The notes beneath the pieces are model-generated. The model saw only the letters and a program-made list of their open reading frames with translations, was not told where the DNA came from and did no database searches. This document shows positions 36,330-45,644 of a stretch of DNA of 64,000 nt, in pieces; within the stretch, counting starts at the first letter, position 1, and each line of letters begins with the position of its first letter. This DNA comes from Fuerstiella sp. (GTDB lineage Bacteria > Planctomycetota > Planctomycetia > Planctomycetales > Planctomycetaceae), in assembly GCA_022843805.1 (NCBI GenBank), contig JALHMY010000008.1, positions 62,001 through 126,000 of the forward strand. Reading direction: 5' to 3'. Made by a program: the position numbers and the translations under genes.

Positions 36330-37733
36330 ATGCCGCGTTCTCGCATGATATTTCCTGTCGCTGGCCTGATTCTGGTCATTGCGGGTCTCTCTCAAAGCCA
36401 AAGAATTCGTGATGCGTTTAAATCTGATGCGGAAGCGGAATCGGGACGTGTTCAGCCTGACGCACCTCCGAATCCGGAGTTGAAGACTCTCAAAATGACG
36501 GAACAAGCCAGAAAGAATCTGGGTCTTGTTTCCAGGCCAGCAAAGCCTCAGGATTATTGGCGAACGATCGAAGTTCCGGGTGAGATTGTTGATCGGCCAG
36601 GTTATTCCGATCGAGGAGTCACATCACCAGCCGTGGGTGTGGTGACAGAAGTGCATGCTTTTCCTGGTGATACTGTGAAGCCCGGAGATCGACTCTTCAC
36701 GCTGCGGCTTTTCAGCGAGTATCTGCAGAACACTCAGGCCGAACTCTTCAAAGCCACGCGCGAAGTTCAATTGATTACGGAGCAGTATGCGCGTCTTGAG
36801 GGGCTTGTGAAAGCTGGCGGCGTGCCAGAATCCCGTTTGATTGAACTGGACAATCAACTGCGTCGCCAGAAGGCGCTCATTCAATCCTGTCAGCAGGATT
36901 TACTGACTCGAGGGCTGAATCCCGAGCAAATCAGCAGCGTTACCGAAGGAACATTTGTTTCATCGATTGACGTGGTCGCCCCTGCAGCCCTGGAATCACT
37001 GAAGGAAGACTCTTCGGTTCAGCCAGTAACCTACCGGATTATGGACGGGCACAACAGCGAACTGGCATTTGAAGTGCAGGAACTCAATGTTGAACTTGGT
37101 CAGCAGGTTCAGGCAGGACAGTTGTTGTCGATGCTCGCGAATCATCAGTCGTTGCTGATTGAGGGGCATGCATTCAAGCGAGAGGCATCATTCCTTGCGA
37201 GAGCGGCCGAGAATCGCTGGCCTATTCGCTGCACGTTTGCGGAAGATGATCAGGTCGACTGGCCAGTGTTTGACCAGACTCTGGAGATTCGTCATCTCGC
37301 AAACACAATCGATTCAGTAACGCGGACTTTCGACTTTTTCGTCCCACTTCGAAATCAGTCGAGATCATACGAAAAGGACAACCGGACTTTCGTTGTATGG
37401 AGGTTTCGCCCTGGTCAGCGTGTTCGCCTGCAGGTTCCTGTGGAGGAGTTAAAAGATGTTCTGGTCCTTCCGGCAGCGGCGGTGGTTCGCGAAGGTCCGG
37501 AAGCCTATGTGTTTCAGCAGAATGGTGATTTGTTCCTTCGTATTTCTGTTCACGTTCTTCACGAAGACCGACTGCACATTGTGATTGCAAGAGATGGAAG
37601 TGTGAAACCTGGTCGGTACCTGGCACAATCAGCCGCCGCAACACTCAATCGTGTGCTGAAAGCTCAGGCCGCGAGCGGCATTCGTGCGGATGTCCATGTT
37701 CATGCAGACGGAACCGTGCATGAGTCGCATTGA
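36330..37733 (+). CDS. RND efflux periplasmic adaptor (heavy-metal type, CusB/CzcB-like)
   Basis: About 467 residues; ATG 36330 is preferred over TTG 36312. An N-terminal hydrophobic anchor 'MIFPVAGLILVIAGL' is followed by membrane-fusion protein architecture: a lipoyl/barrel-sandwich half ('GVVTEVHAFPGDTVKPGDRL'), an alpha-helical hairpin ('YLQNTQAELFKATREVQLIT'), the second lipoyl half ('ELNVELGQQVQAGQLLSMLA') and a beta-barrel domain. It ends with a short His-containing tail ('VHVHADGTVHESH'), which fits metal binding. It bridges the inner-membrane pump encoded next to an outer-membrane channel not found in the window. Confidence 0.88.
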   Translation: MPRSRMIFPVAGLILVIAGLSQSQRIRDAFKSDAEAESGRVQPDAPPNPELKTLKMTEQARKNLGLVSRPAKPQDYWRTIEVPGEIVDRPGYSDRGVTSPAVGVVTEVHAFPGDTVKPGDRLFTLRLFSEYLQNTQAELFKATREVQLITEQYARLEGLVKAGGVPESRLIELDNQLRRQKALIQSCQQDLLTRGLNPEQISSVTEGTFVSSIDVVAPAALESLKEDSSVQPVTYRIMDGHNSELAFEVQELNVELGQQVQAGQLLSMLANHQSLLIEGHAFKREASFLARAAENRWPIRCTFAEDDQVDWPVFDQTLEIRHLANTIDSVTRTFDFFVPLRNQSRSYEKDNRTFVVWRFRPGQRVRLQVPVEELKDVLVLPAAAVVREGPEAYVFQQNGDLFLRISVHVLHEDRLHIVIARDGSVKPGRYLAQSAAATLNRVLKAQAASGIRADVHVHADGTVHESH

Positions 37734-37878
37734 ACTTTGGAGTTTGAATTTTTGAAGCCAGCGAACTCACCGCCATCATGATCGCATCGCACAAGACTGC
37801 CCAATCCAGGATAAAAATTGAGGATCGTCTCATGGTGACTCGGCCCTCCAATCCAAAATCCAAAGTCGAAACTCCTCA

Positions 37879-40800
37879 ATGTTAAACTCCGTCATTCGAT
37901 TCTCTCTTCGATACCGCATGCTTGTTGTTGTGGCCAGCATGGCGTTGATGGTGTACGGATCATATCTGGCCACTCAAATGCCGATTGACGTCTTTCCGGA
38001 TCTCGACCGACCGCGCGTCATCATCATTACAGAATGTCCGGGGCTGGCGACCGAGGAAGTCGAGACGCTGGTTACTCAGCCGATTGAGATCGCTCTGCTG
38101 GGTGCAAGTGGCGTACAGGCTGTGCGAAGTCAGTCGACGGCCGGATTGAATGTCATTTACATCGAGTTTGACTGGGATACGGATATTCGAGCGGCTCGGC
38201 AAACCGTTCAGGAGCGTTTGACAACGCTGGGCAGTGTACTTCCTGAGGGCATTCTGCCGCAGATGACTCCGCCGGCGTCGATTATGGGGCAGATTGTTGT
38301 CGCAGGCCTGTACCGTCAGCAGGGCCCGGCTGGCGGCGAGTTGTTTCCTGTTGACCGTACCGGATTCATGGTGGAACTGGTCGAATCAGAGACGACGGAC
38401 TCCGCTGCAGACAGCAAGTCGCCGAGCGTCCGGGTCTGGCAGCCGACTGATCGTCATCGCGTCGACACATGGAAACCCGTGCCCGTCGATAAGGTGTCCT
38501 GGCATACCGCCGAGAGCGTCAGCGAACAATGGGGCGACGACAATTCTGCTCGACAACACGCTGCGGCGACGGTGGTTATTGACGGCAAGCCGCATGAAGT
38601 TGTCTTTCCGTCGAAAGCCGTCAGACAGATGTCACTAAGAACCACCGCGGACTGGGTGGTTCGTCCGAGAATTCTCAGGGTCACAGGTGTCGCGGAAGCG
38701 TTTCTGCTGGGGGGTGACAGGAAGCAGTATCAGGTGCTGATCGATCCTGCAGCACTGCTGGAATACGGCGTGACATTACAGGACGTTGAAGAGGCTCTCA
38801 AACAGAGCAACATCAGCACCAGCGGCGGTTTTGCGGTGCAGGGAGAAACCGAGCGACCAATTCGAGTGCTGGGACGCCCAGGGCCTGAAGATTTTCGCGT
38901 TCCTGAAGACCTGCGAAAGATCCCCGTCAGGAATCATGCCGACCGTTCGATTCTGCTGAGTCAGGTGGCTCAGGTCACGGAAGGGCCACAGTTCAAGCGT
39001 GGCGATGGCAGCATCGATGGGCATCCGGGAGTGGTTTTTACCGTTGTAAAACAGCCGCATGTGGATACTCGGTCGCTAACCGACAGTCTGGAAGTCGCGT
39101 TTGCTGAAGCGGAAGCCTCACTTCCGGCAGATATCATCATCAACTCAGAGTTGTTTCGACTGAAGAATTTCATTGATCGAGGCATCTTCAATGTCGGTGA
39201 GGCTCTGGTGATCGGAGCATTTCTGGTTGTGATTATTCTGTTCCTGTTTCTGCTGAACTTCCGCACGACTTTTATCACGCTCACGGCGATTCCCCTGTCT
39301 CTCGTCATTACGATCATGGTGTTTCGTCTCTGGGGATATCTGACCGGCACACACCTTTCCATCAACGTCATGACACTCGGAGGAATTGCCGTTGCCATGG
39401 GTGAACTGGTGGATGATGCGATTGTGGATGTCGAGAACATCTTTCGACGACTCAAAGAAAACAATAACCTGAAAGAACCTCGATCGGCCCTCCGCGTCGT
39501 CTACGAAGCCAGCAACGAGATCCGAAGTGCGATCGTCTTTGGGACGGCCGTGGTGATCCTTGTCTTCCTGCCACTGTTTGCTTTGTCGGGTGTTGAGGGC
39601 CGATTGTTTGCCCCGCTCGGAGTTGCGTATATCGTTTCGATTCTGGCTTCGCTGGCTGTATCGCTGACGATTACTCCCGTTCTCTCCTGGTATCTTTTGC
39701 CGCAATCCAAAGCCACGCATACCGGTCACGACGGAATGCTGCTGCGTATGCTTAAACGAATGGCTGGTCATCTCATTCGCTTCAGCATGGCACATCCTCT
39801 GATCCTGCTGGTAATGACCTGGCTGATGGTGGCCTATGCCGGATTCGAACTCTCGCAGCTTGGACGCAACTTTCTGCCACAGTTCGACGAAGGCAGCGTG
39901 CAGATCAACCTGACTTTGCCGCCAGGTTCTTCGCTGGACGCTTCGAATCAGGTATCCGGTGTGATCGACCGGAAGCTGCGGCAGATGCAAAAGACGGATT
40001 CGAATCCGAATGGCGCCATCCTGCATTTCGTTCGTCGGACAGGGCGGGCAGAAATGGACGAACATGCTTCTCCGGTGAATTCCGGCGAATACATTCTCAG
40101 CATGAATCCCGACGTGCAAAGCCATCGGGAGGAAATCCTCAGGAACCTCCTGGATGAACTGGAGAAGGAAGCACCAGGAGTTGACATCGAAGTGGAGCAG
40201 CCACTGGCACATCTGATCAGTCACATGGTTTCCGGGGTTTATGCTCAAATCGCAATTAAGATCCACGGTGATGATCTCGACACTTTGCAGCAGCTGTCCG
40301 AACAGGTGAAACGGACCCTGCAGTCCGTTCCGGGACTGACGCCGCCGATTGTGGAACCGATTCGGCAAACTGAGGAGCTGCATATTCGGCTGCGATCGGA
40401 TGATCTTGCTTTTTATGGTGTCACACGAGCCCATGTTGCTCGGTTTGTGCAAACCGCATTGCAGGGTGAGGTCGTTTCTCAGGTCCTTGAAGGTCAGCGG
40501 CGATTCGATCTGCTCGTGCGTCTCGAAGAAAGCTATCGAACGGATTACGCGAGCATCGGTCGGTTACGAATTGATCTTCCGGACAATCGAGGTCAGATCG
40601 AGCTGCGCGAACTGGCGGATATCGGTGAAGGGACCGGAGCGAATTCGGTCAATCGTGAGAACGCCCGTCGTCGGATCGTGATTCGTTGCAACACTCAGGA
40701 TCGTGACCTTGCCAGTGCTGTCACCGAGATCCGGCAGCGGGTTCAGGATCATGTCGTGATGCCGGAAGGATACTTTGTCGAGTACGGTGGTCAGTTTGAG

Positions 40801-41370
40801 AGTCAGCAGAGTGCCACCAGGACCATTACTGTACTGGCAGGGATTTCCGTGATTGGAATGTTCCTGGTGCTGATGATTCTGTTTCCTTCGGTGCGAGTCG
40901 TGCTGCAGATTCTGAATGCTCTTCCCACGGCATTCATAGGGGGAGTGCTGGCGCTGGTGATTACACAGCAGACGCTGACGGTTGCAAGTCTGGTGGGATT
41001 TATTTCACTGGGCGGTATCGCTGTGCGGAACGGAATTCTGCTTGTGACGCACTATTTTCACCTGATGAAGGAAGAGGGTGAAGAATTTTCCGAACAGATG
41101 GTGGTGCGGGGCAGTCTCGAACGTCTGGCTCCGGTGCTAATGACGGCGCTGACTGCCGGAATTGGTCTTGTGCCACTTGTACTGGGAGGACAGGAACCCG
41201 GTCGGGAAATTCTTTATCCCGTGGCCACCGTGATTCTCGGCGGCCTCGTCACTTCCACATTCTGCGAGTTCCTGATTCATCCGGGTCTGTTCTGGCGTTT
41301 CAGCGGTCAGGACGCGGTGAAGCTTGCGAAGATGAGTGATACGGAAGATGAACTCGGGGAGGGTCTTTGA
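37879..41370 (+). CDS. RND efflux pump, heavy-metal class (CusA/CzcA-like), with extra periplasmic insert
   Basis: 1163 residues with twelve membrane helices in the RND layout and two large periplasmic loops. Class marks: 'MPIDVFPDLDRPRVIIITEC', 'TLGGIAVAMGELVDDAIVDV' in TM4 (Asp residues for proton relay), 'GRNFLPQFDEGSVQINLTLP', 'PLAHLISHMVSGVYAQIAIK' and 'VGFISLGGIAVRNGILLVTH'. Typical members have about 1040-1060 residues. The excess here is one block at about residues 145-250 ('GGELFPVDRTGFMVELVESE' onwards) between 'IMGQIVVAGLY' and 'MSLRTTADWVVRPR'. The exported ion (zinc/cobalt/cadmium or copper/silver) cannot be told. Confidence 0.93.
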   Translation: MLNSVIRFSLRYRMLVVVASMALMVYGSYLATQMPIDVFPDLDRPRVIIITECPGLATEEVETLVTQPIEIALLGASGVQAVRSQSTAGLNVIYIEFDWDTDIRAARQTVQERLTTLGSVLPEGILPQMTPPASIMGQIVVAGLYRQQGPAGGELFPVDRTGFMVELVESETTDSAADSKSPSVRVWQPTDRHRVDTWKPVPVDKVSWHTAESVSEQWGDDNSARQHAAATVVIDGKPHEVVFPSKAVRQMSLRTTADWVVRPRILRVTGVAEAFLLGGDRKQYQVLIDPAALLEYGVTLQDVEEALKQSNISTSGGFAVQGETERPIRVLGRPGPEDFRVPEDLRKIPVRNHADRSILLSQVAQVTEGPQFKRGDGSIDGHPGVVFTVVKQPHVDTRSLTDSLEVAFAEAEASLPADIIINSELFRLKNFIDRGIFNVGEALVIGAFLVVIILFLFLLNFRTTFITLTAIPLSLVITIMVFRLWGYLTGTHLSINVMTLGGIAVAMGELVDDAIVDVENIFRRLKENNNLKEPRSALRVVYEASNEIRSAIVFGTAVVILVFLPLFALSGVEGRLFAPLGVAYIVSILASLAVSLTITPVLSWYLLPQSKATHTGHDGMLLRMLKRMAGHLIRFSMAHPLILLVMTWLMVAYAGFELSQLGRNFLPQFDEGSVQINLTLPPGSSLDASNQVSGVIDRKLRQMQKTDSNPNGAILHFVRRTGRAEMDEHASPVNSGEYILSMNPDVQSHREEILRNLLDELEKEAPGVDIEVEQPLAHLISHMVSGVYAQIAIKIHGDDLDTLQQLSEQVKRTLQSVPGLTPPIVEPIRQTEELHIRLRSDDLAFYGVTRAHVARFVQTALQGEVVSQVLEGQRRFDLLVRLEESYRTDYASIGRLRIDLPDNRGQIELRELADIGEGTGANSVNRENARRRIVIRCNTQDRDLASAVTEIRQRVQDHVVMPEGYFVEYGGQFESQQSATRTITVLAGISVIGMFLVLMILFPSVRVVLQILNALPTAFIGGVLALVITQQTLTVASLVGFISLGGIAVRNGILLVTHYFHLMKEEGEEFSEQMVVRGSLERLAPVLMTALTAGIGLVPLVLGGQEPGREILYPVATVILGGLVTSTFCEFLIHPGLFWRFSGQDAVKLAKMSDTEDELGEGL

Positions 41371-41535
41371 GCTGTGCAGCGGCGAGTCTGTGAATCACTG
41401 AGAAGCAGCGAGGTGTTGTCATTTGCCGGATTCTGACCGAGTCGAACCTTTGTCGGTTCGAGAGGATGGTGGTTCGAGATTGGTGTTTAGAAAAGATGGC
41501 GGTCAGAGAAGATCTTTGTTGAGGGAGAATTGATC

Positions 41536-42081
41536 ATGAAGAAGTCAGGCAGTTTGTTGTCGGTATTTGGCAGAACGGCATTTTGTGCCCTGTTCGCGAT
41601 GAGCCTTATCGGAGGATGTCAGGAGCCGGCGGCTCCTGAATCCGCCGTTCCGTCCGGTGCGGCGTCGGATGCCACAGAGCATGGACACGAGCACGGCGAA
41701 GGCGAGCATAAACATGCACATTCCCACGGTGCGGGCCCACATGACGGGACGCTCGCAGACTGGGGAGGCGGCAAGTATCACGTGGAGTTCACTGTCGATC
41801 ACGACAAACAGGAAGCAACCGTTTACATTTTGGGCAGCGATGAAAAATCACCGGCTCCAGTCAAAACTGACAGGATCTCTCTGACGATTGATGATCCTGA
41901 ACTGCAGACTGATCTGCTGCCAGTTCCCCTCGAAGGTGAAACTGACGGACTTTCATCCCGCTTCACTGGCAGGCACGAAAAGCTGGGAATCGTTCGGGAG
42001 TTTTCCGGAGCAATCAGTGCTGAAATCGAAGGGACGCCGTATACCGGTGACTTCAAAGAGGAGGCTCACGATCACAAATGA
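41536..42081 (+). CDS. His-rich lipoprotein next to the RND pump
   Basis: Start at ATG 41536 with 'gagggagaattgatc' before it. 181 residues: lipoprotein leader ending LIGGC, then a His/Glu cluster ('EHGHEHGEGEHKHAHSHGAG') and a beta-rich domain ('GKYHVEFTVDHDKQEATVYI', 'RFTGRHEKLGIVREFSGAIS'), ending EEAHDHK. The cluster predicts divalent metal binding at the outer face of the membrane. Lying directly after the pump, it probably belongs to the same metal-resistance unit. A strong terminator follows at 42166-42198. Confidence 0.8.
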   Translation: MKKSGSLLSVFGRTAFCALFAMSLIGGCQEPAAPESAVPSGAASDATEHGHEHGEGEHKHAHSHGAGPHDGTLADWGGGKYHVEFTVDHDKQEATVYILGSDEKSPAPVKTDRISLTIDDPELQTDLLPVPLEGETDGLSSRFTGRHEKLGIVREFSGAISAEIEGTPYTGDFKEEAHDHK

Positions 42082-42165
42082 TCGTCAGTTGCGGGATGTT
42101 CAATCGGGGCAGGCTCTGCGGTGAAGACCCTGGAGTTGCTCGCATTGTGAACTCTGAACACGAAA

Positions 42166-42198
42166 AAACCCGTTCCGAGAATACTTCGGAACGGGTTT
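42166..42198. terminator. Bidirectional terminator between convergent genes
   Basis: A perfect 13-bp stem AAACCCGTTCCGA / TCGGAACGGGTTT with a seven-base loop. An A-run precedes it on the plus strand (42163-42168), which becomes a U-tract for leftward transcripts; the rightward side has only three T. It sits between the His-rich lipoprotein gene (+) and the lipoprotein gene at 42233 (-). Confidence 0.85.
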
Positions 42199-42232
42199 CA
42201 GGATGTTGAGCGATTTCTACTGAAACAGTTGA

Positions 42233-42832
42233 TTACTGCATGGCCGGGCCAGCACAGCGAATCAAATGGTCTTTGTCGATGTAGAGCACTTCGACTGACT
42301 GGTCCACATGAGTGAACGGAATCGGCCAGTAAGATCGAATGACTTTATCGAAGTAGATTGTGCACTTATAGTGACAATGATGCAGACGGCAGGGTCCAAC
42401 CAGCGGATACACTTTGCAGTCATCAAGTCGGTCAACCATCGGCTCCACAACAATTCGAACGTTGTTCATGGAGGTTTCCTGGAAGAAGGCGAATCCGCCT
42501 GCTCCCGTGTGCGATTCCGGCATCGCACGCATTACCTGATCTTCGCTGGGAGGATCCACGCAGAAGATGGGGGCGTTTTCGCCTTCGACCGGATCGAGTA
42601 CCGGAACGCGATTATAGCGTTCGTCTTCCCAGAGCTTATCCTCCATTCGCTGGCTCATGTATGCCGGAACCGGCACCGGAGGCAGCGTTTGCCAGAAGCT
42701 CATGTACTCCCACATGACGCCGATGAATCCACCTGTCAGCGTGCAACCACTGCTCGCGAACGTCATCAGGCAGATCGCCGTCAGCACGACCCCTCGTCGT
42801 ATTCGCCTGCCAAACGTCTGCATCGCGTTCAT
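42233..42832 (-). CDS. Lipoprotein of unknown function
   Basis: 199 residues. Leader: basic start, hydrophobic core 'GVVLTAICLMTFASSGC' with lipidation Cys at about 30. The mature part is rich in Pro, Trp and Tyr ('EYMSFWQTLPPVPVPAYMSQ'), with a 'HHCHYKCTIYFD' patch and a basic, charged C-terminus. I recall such proteins with 'GPCRLHHCHYKCT'-like patches only from planctomycetes, without function. The Cys/His patch could bind metal or form disulphides. Monocistronic, ending at the terminator 42166-42198. Confidence 0.7.
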   Translation of the reverse strand: MNAMQTFGRRIRRGVVLTAICLMTFASSGCTLTGGFIGVMWEYMSFWQTLPPVPVPAYMSQRMEDKLWEDERYNRVPVLDPVEGENAPIFCVDPPSEDQVMRAMPESHTGAGGFAFFQETSMNNVRIVVEPMVDRLDDCKVYPLVGPCRLHHCHYKCTIYFDKVIRSYWPIPFTHVDQSVEVLYIDKDHLIRCAGPAMQ

Positions 42833-43197
42833 CCCTGATAGAGTCTTTGGGCAAAAGCCCTGATGAATACCTGTCTGTCATTCACAGGCCGGCGTCAGCT
42901 AAATGGACCGTTATCGCCCGTTTGACACCATAAGCCGGACGTCAGATTTGGTATCGATCCGATTCGTATTTCAACTTGTGAAAATATTCCGATTTTGGGG
43001 AGGAATAGGATGGAATCGATGATGCTGATTGTGCCAGCGTCCCGTTCAGCAATTCCTGCCGGTTATCGGATCAATGGACGCGCGATTCCGGGGCGGATAG
43101 GATCTGAATGCCAGTGGCCATGTCTGCCATGCGGATGCAGGCCAGCTTTGTGCAGGATTCCATCGCGGATACATTCAACCGTTGAGGGTCAGACCCA
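42833..43197. other. Intergenic region between divergent genes, nothing recognised
   Basis: 365 bases separating a leftward lipoprotein gene from the rightward enolase-superfamily gene; promoters of both should lie here. No convincing -35/-10 pair, repeat or small gene was seen apart from 'ttgagggtcagaccc', the ribosome-binding region of the gene at 43198. Confidence 0.5.
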
Positions 43198-44502
43198 ATG
43201 ACAGTGTCTTCAAAGCAGTCCGGATCTCAGTTGCAGCTGGCAGCTCCATCGAATTTGAATCGTCGACAGCTGCTGGGAAGCAGTGCGGCAGTTTTCGCCG
43301 GAATGTTTGCTGCAGGAACATCCGCTCCGCTGACAGCGGACGAATCGGTTGCCCGGGATATCGGCGGTCAGCACAAAATTGCCAGTGTAAAGACGTTCCT
43401 GCTGCGACATCAGCTGAAGCGGCCATTTGGTGCCTCGGTGTCTGTTCCACTGGATACAACCCGCGAAATTCTGCTCGTAAAAATTGAAACAGACACCGGC
43501 CTGACTGGCTGGGGAGAGACGGCGCCCGTTTATGCGGTTCAGGGAACCATTGATGAGCATCTGGCCCCACAGCTGATTGGGCAGAATCCGCTGGAATACC
43601 GGCGGTTATGGAGGAAACTCTGGGGGGCTAACTTTGGCAATGCACTGGCTGTCGGCGCTCTGGATATTGCAATCAACGATGTCCGCGGAAAGATACTGAA
43701 CCTTCCCATCGCTGAGCTGTTTGGTGGTCGACACCGTGATCGCGTGCCGGCATATGCGTCTGCCATGAACTATGTGGAAGGTATCGAACCGGAAGAACGG
43801 TGTTCGTCTGAAACCAAAGAACTCGTTAAACGGGGCTTTCGAGCCATTAAAATGCGGATCGGTCGTTACCCAGTGGCCCGCGAGGCGAAAGTCGCTGCTT
43901 CCGTCCGTGAGGCGGCCGGTCCGGATGTTCTGCTAATGGCGGATGGAAACGCCGCTTATACGATGGAATCCGCGGTTCGCATGGGAACCGCCCTGCATGA
44001 ACTGGATTTTGAGGCGTTTGAAGAGCCGATGCCTCAGTCACCTCGATACGCAGCTTACGAAGAGCTTCGCCGCCGCCTGCCGCTCTCGCTGGCAGCCGGT
44101 GAAGCCGTGGATTCCCGAATTGCAGCCAAAGATCTGATCGATCGCAAAGCAATGGATATTATCCAGCCGGATATCAGCTTATGCGGAGGTATCAGTGAAG
44201 CTCTGTTCATTGCCGAAATGGCGGCTTTGTCGGGAATTCGCTGCATTCCGCATTGCTGGGGTGCAGACGTTCTGATCGCTGCGACCGTCCAGCTGCTGGC
44301 TGTCATGCCGGATCCGCACTGGGGTTTCCCGACAGATACTCCCTTGCTTGAGCTCGATCAGTCAGAAAACCCCTGGCGCGATGGGCTCGCAAAAGGCGCC
44401 TTTCCGCTGATCGATGGAGGAATTGATGTTCCGCGGAAACCAGGCCTTGGTATCGAAGTGGATGAAGACTTCGTGAAACAGTTCGTCGTAAAGCCGTCCT
44501 GA
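43198..44502 (+). CDS. Tat-exported enolase-superfamily enzyme (mandelate racemase / muconate lactonizing type)
   Basis: 434 residues. A twin-arginine leader 'NRRQLLGSSAAVFAGMFAAG' lies at 21-40, unusual because most relatives are cytoplasmic. The capping domain contains 'KRPFGASVSVPLDTTREILL' and 'LTGWGETAP'. The barrel holds the KxR motif Lys218-Met-Arg220 ('FRAIKMRIG'), metal ligands Asp249 ('MADGNAAY'), Glu275/276 ('FEEPMP') and Glu302 ('AAGEAV'), and His352 in 'IPHCWGADV', the mandelate-racemase-type base. This predicts a magnesium-dependent racemase or sugar-acid dehydratase. The substrate is not inferable; export suggests action on an extracytoplasmic acid. Confidence 0.85.
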   Translation: MTVSSKQSGSQLQLAAPSNLNRRQLLGSSAAVFAGMFAAGTSAPLTADESVARDIGGQHKIASVKTFLLRHQLKRPFGASVSVPLDTTREILLVKIETDTGLTGWGETAPVYAVQGTIDEHLAPQLIGQNPLEYRRLWRKLWGANFGNALAVGALDIAINDVRGKILNLPIAELFGGRHRDRVPAYASAMNYVEGIEPEERCSSETKELVKRGFRAIKMRIGRYPVAREAKVAASVREAAGPDVLLMADGNAAYTMESAVRMGTALHELDFEAFEEPMPQSPRYAAYEELRRRLPLSLAAGEAVDSRIAAKDLIDRKAMDIIQPDISLCGGISEALFIAEMAALSGIRCIPHCWGADVLIAATVQLLAVMPDPHWGFPTDTPLLELDQSENPWRDGLAKGAFPLIDGGIDVPRKPGLGIEVDEDFVKQFVVKPS

Positions 44503-44510
44503 ACTGAAAA

Positions 44511-45644
44511 TCAGGGATCAGGGATCAGAGGGGATGTCGTGACGAGCACGTCATCAACAAACAGCGTTGCAGCATCGTCGCCGAATGAATGAGCGGAAAT
44601 TCCCACTTCCAGATTGTTGTACATGATGCCTGCAAATGGCAGCGAGGGACCGGTACCATCGACCACCAGACTGTCGTCCTGCCAGACGCGAATTCGACCG
44701 TGATCAGGATGCAGCACCACATTCCATGTGACCCTGACCCATTGATCCACCGGAAACGTAAGCGTCTTACCGGCAACCTGCTGATACTTTGGCTTGTGGA
44801 GTGCCTTGAGTTCAACACCGAGCAGTTTGCCGTCGAACAGCATCAGCCGTATTCCGGGGGATTCTTTCACATCCCGGCATTCCAGATCGGCCAGAGTAAA
44901 TGGTCGAGTCGGACCTTCGATCCGGTACCATGCCTGAAACCAGAATGAGTCGTTCTCTTCGAAGTACAAAAAACCGGTTCCAAGCGACGCTTTTGAGCAA
45001 ATCATGGTGGCAGATTTTGCCGGTGCAAAGCATTTCAGAGATTGCTGGCCGCTGTGAAAATGCTGCTGAGAGGGAGCAACGCTGGCATCTTCGAAGTCAG
45101 CATCGCCACGGAGTATACCTGATCTGAGAGAGACATAGTCGGCGACATGCGGCGTCCGAGGTGACTGCAGAGTGAATTCGGTCCACTGCCTTTCCTCTCC
45201 GATCAGAGAACGAAGCCCATCCGCACCTTCTGAAAGGTCTTCGAATCCTTCACGAAAGTCCTTCTTCAGGGCATACCTTCGGCCGGAATCCGCGTCAACT
45301 CGGAATACCTGATCACCTTCTCGAACATAGTCCCGGGCAATCTGCTCAGGATCGAAGATGCGATCCACCCAGGTCCATGTTCCACGTTCTTCGATCACTC
45401 GAAAAACGTTACCGTCATTTGCCAGTTTGTACTCAATCCCGTCAACAACCGCGGAGCGAAGGACGGCATCGTCCGGCCGGGCGGCGACTTCTTCCGGCCT
45501 TTGCAGCAGTGAAATCAAAGAAATGGCACCGGCCCCCGCCAGCAGGCCGGTCAACAGCAACAGTTTTCCGCGATGTCTGTTTCCGCGATGCCTATAAGAT
45601 ATCGGAGATTGGATTGCCGTCGCAGATTCTGAATGGTCGTCCAT
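44511..45644 (-). CDS. Membrane-anchored protein with a concanavalin-like (polysaccharide-lyase-type) domain
   Basis: Start at ATG 45644 is the best option but overlaps the end of the DUF1501 gene by 53 bases, so translation may be coupled. About 377 residues: a short cytoplasmic N-terminus, one helix ('LLLLTGLLAGAGAISLISLL'), a linker domain ('VFRVDADSGRRYALKKDF') and a jelly-roll domain from about residue 170 ('FLYFEENDSFWFQAWYRIEG', 'VRVTWNVVLHPDHGRIRVWQ', 'NNLEVGISAHSFGDDAATLF', 'VDDVLV'). This resembles heparin-lyase or LamG-like sugar-binding folds. It is probably an extracellular binding or lyase protein working with its DUF1501 neighbour. Confidence 0.7.
   Translation of the reverse strand: MDDHSESATAIQSPISYRHRGNRHRGKLLLLTGLLAGAGAISLISLLQRPEEVAARPDDAVLRSAVVDGIEYKLANDGNVFRVIEERGTWTWVDRIFDPEQIARDYVREGDQVFRVDADSGRRYALKKDFREGFEDLSEGADGLRSLIGEERQWTEFTLQSPRTPHVADYVSLRSGILRGDADFEDASVAPSQQHFHSGQQSLKCFAPAKSATMICSKASLGTGFLYFEENDSFWFQAWYRIEGPTRPFTLADLECRDVKESPGIRLMLFDGKLLGVELKALHKPKYQQVAGKTLTFPVDQWVRVTWNVVLHPDHGRIRVWQDDSLVVDGTGPSLPFAGIMYNNLEVGISAHSFGDDAATLFVDDVLVTTSPLIPDP

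Noticed and set aside
39145-40452. A 435-codon open frame on the minus strand
   Set aside because: Lies entirely antisense to the RND pump gene, whose conserved motifs are on the plus strand; the translation is Gln/His-rich without family features.
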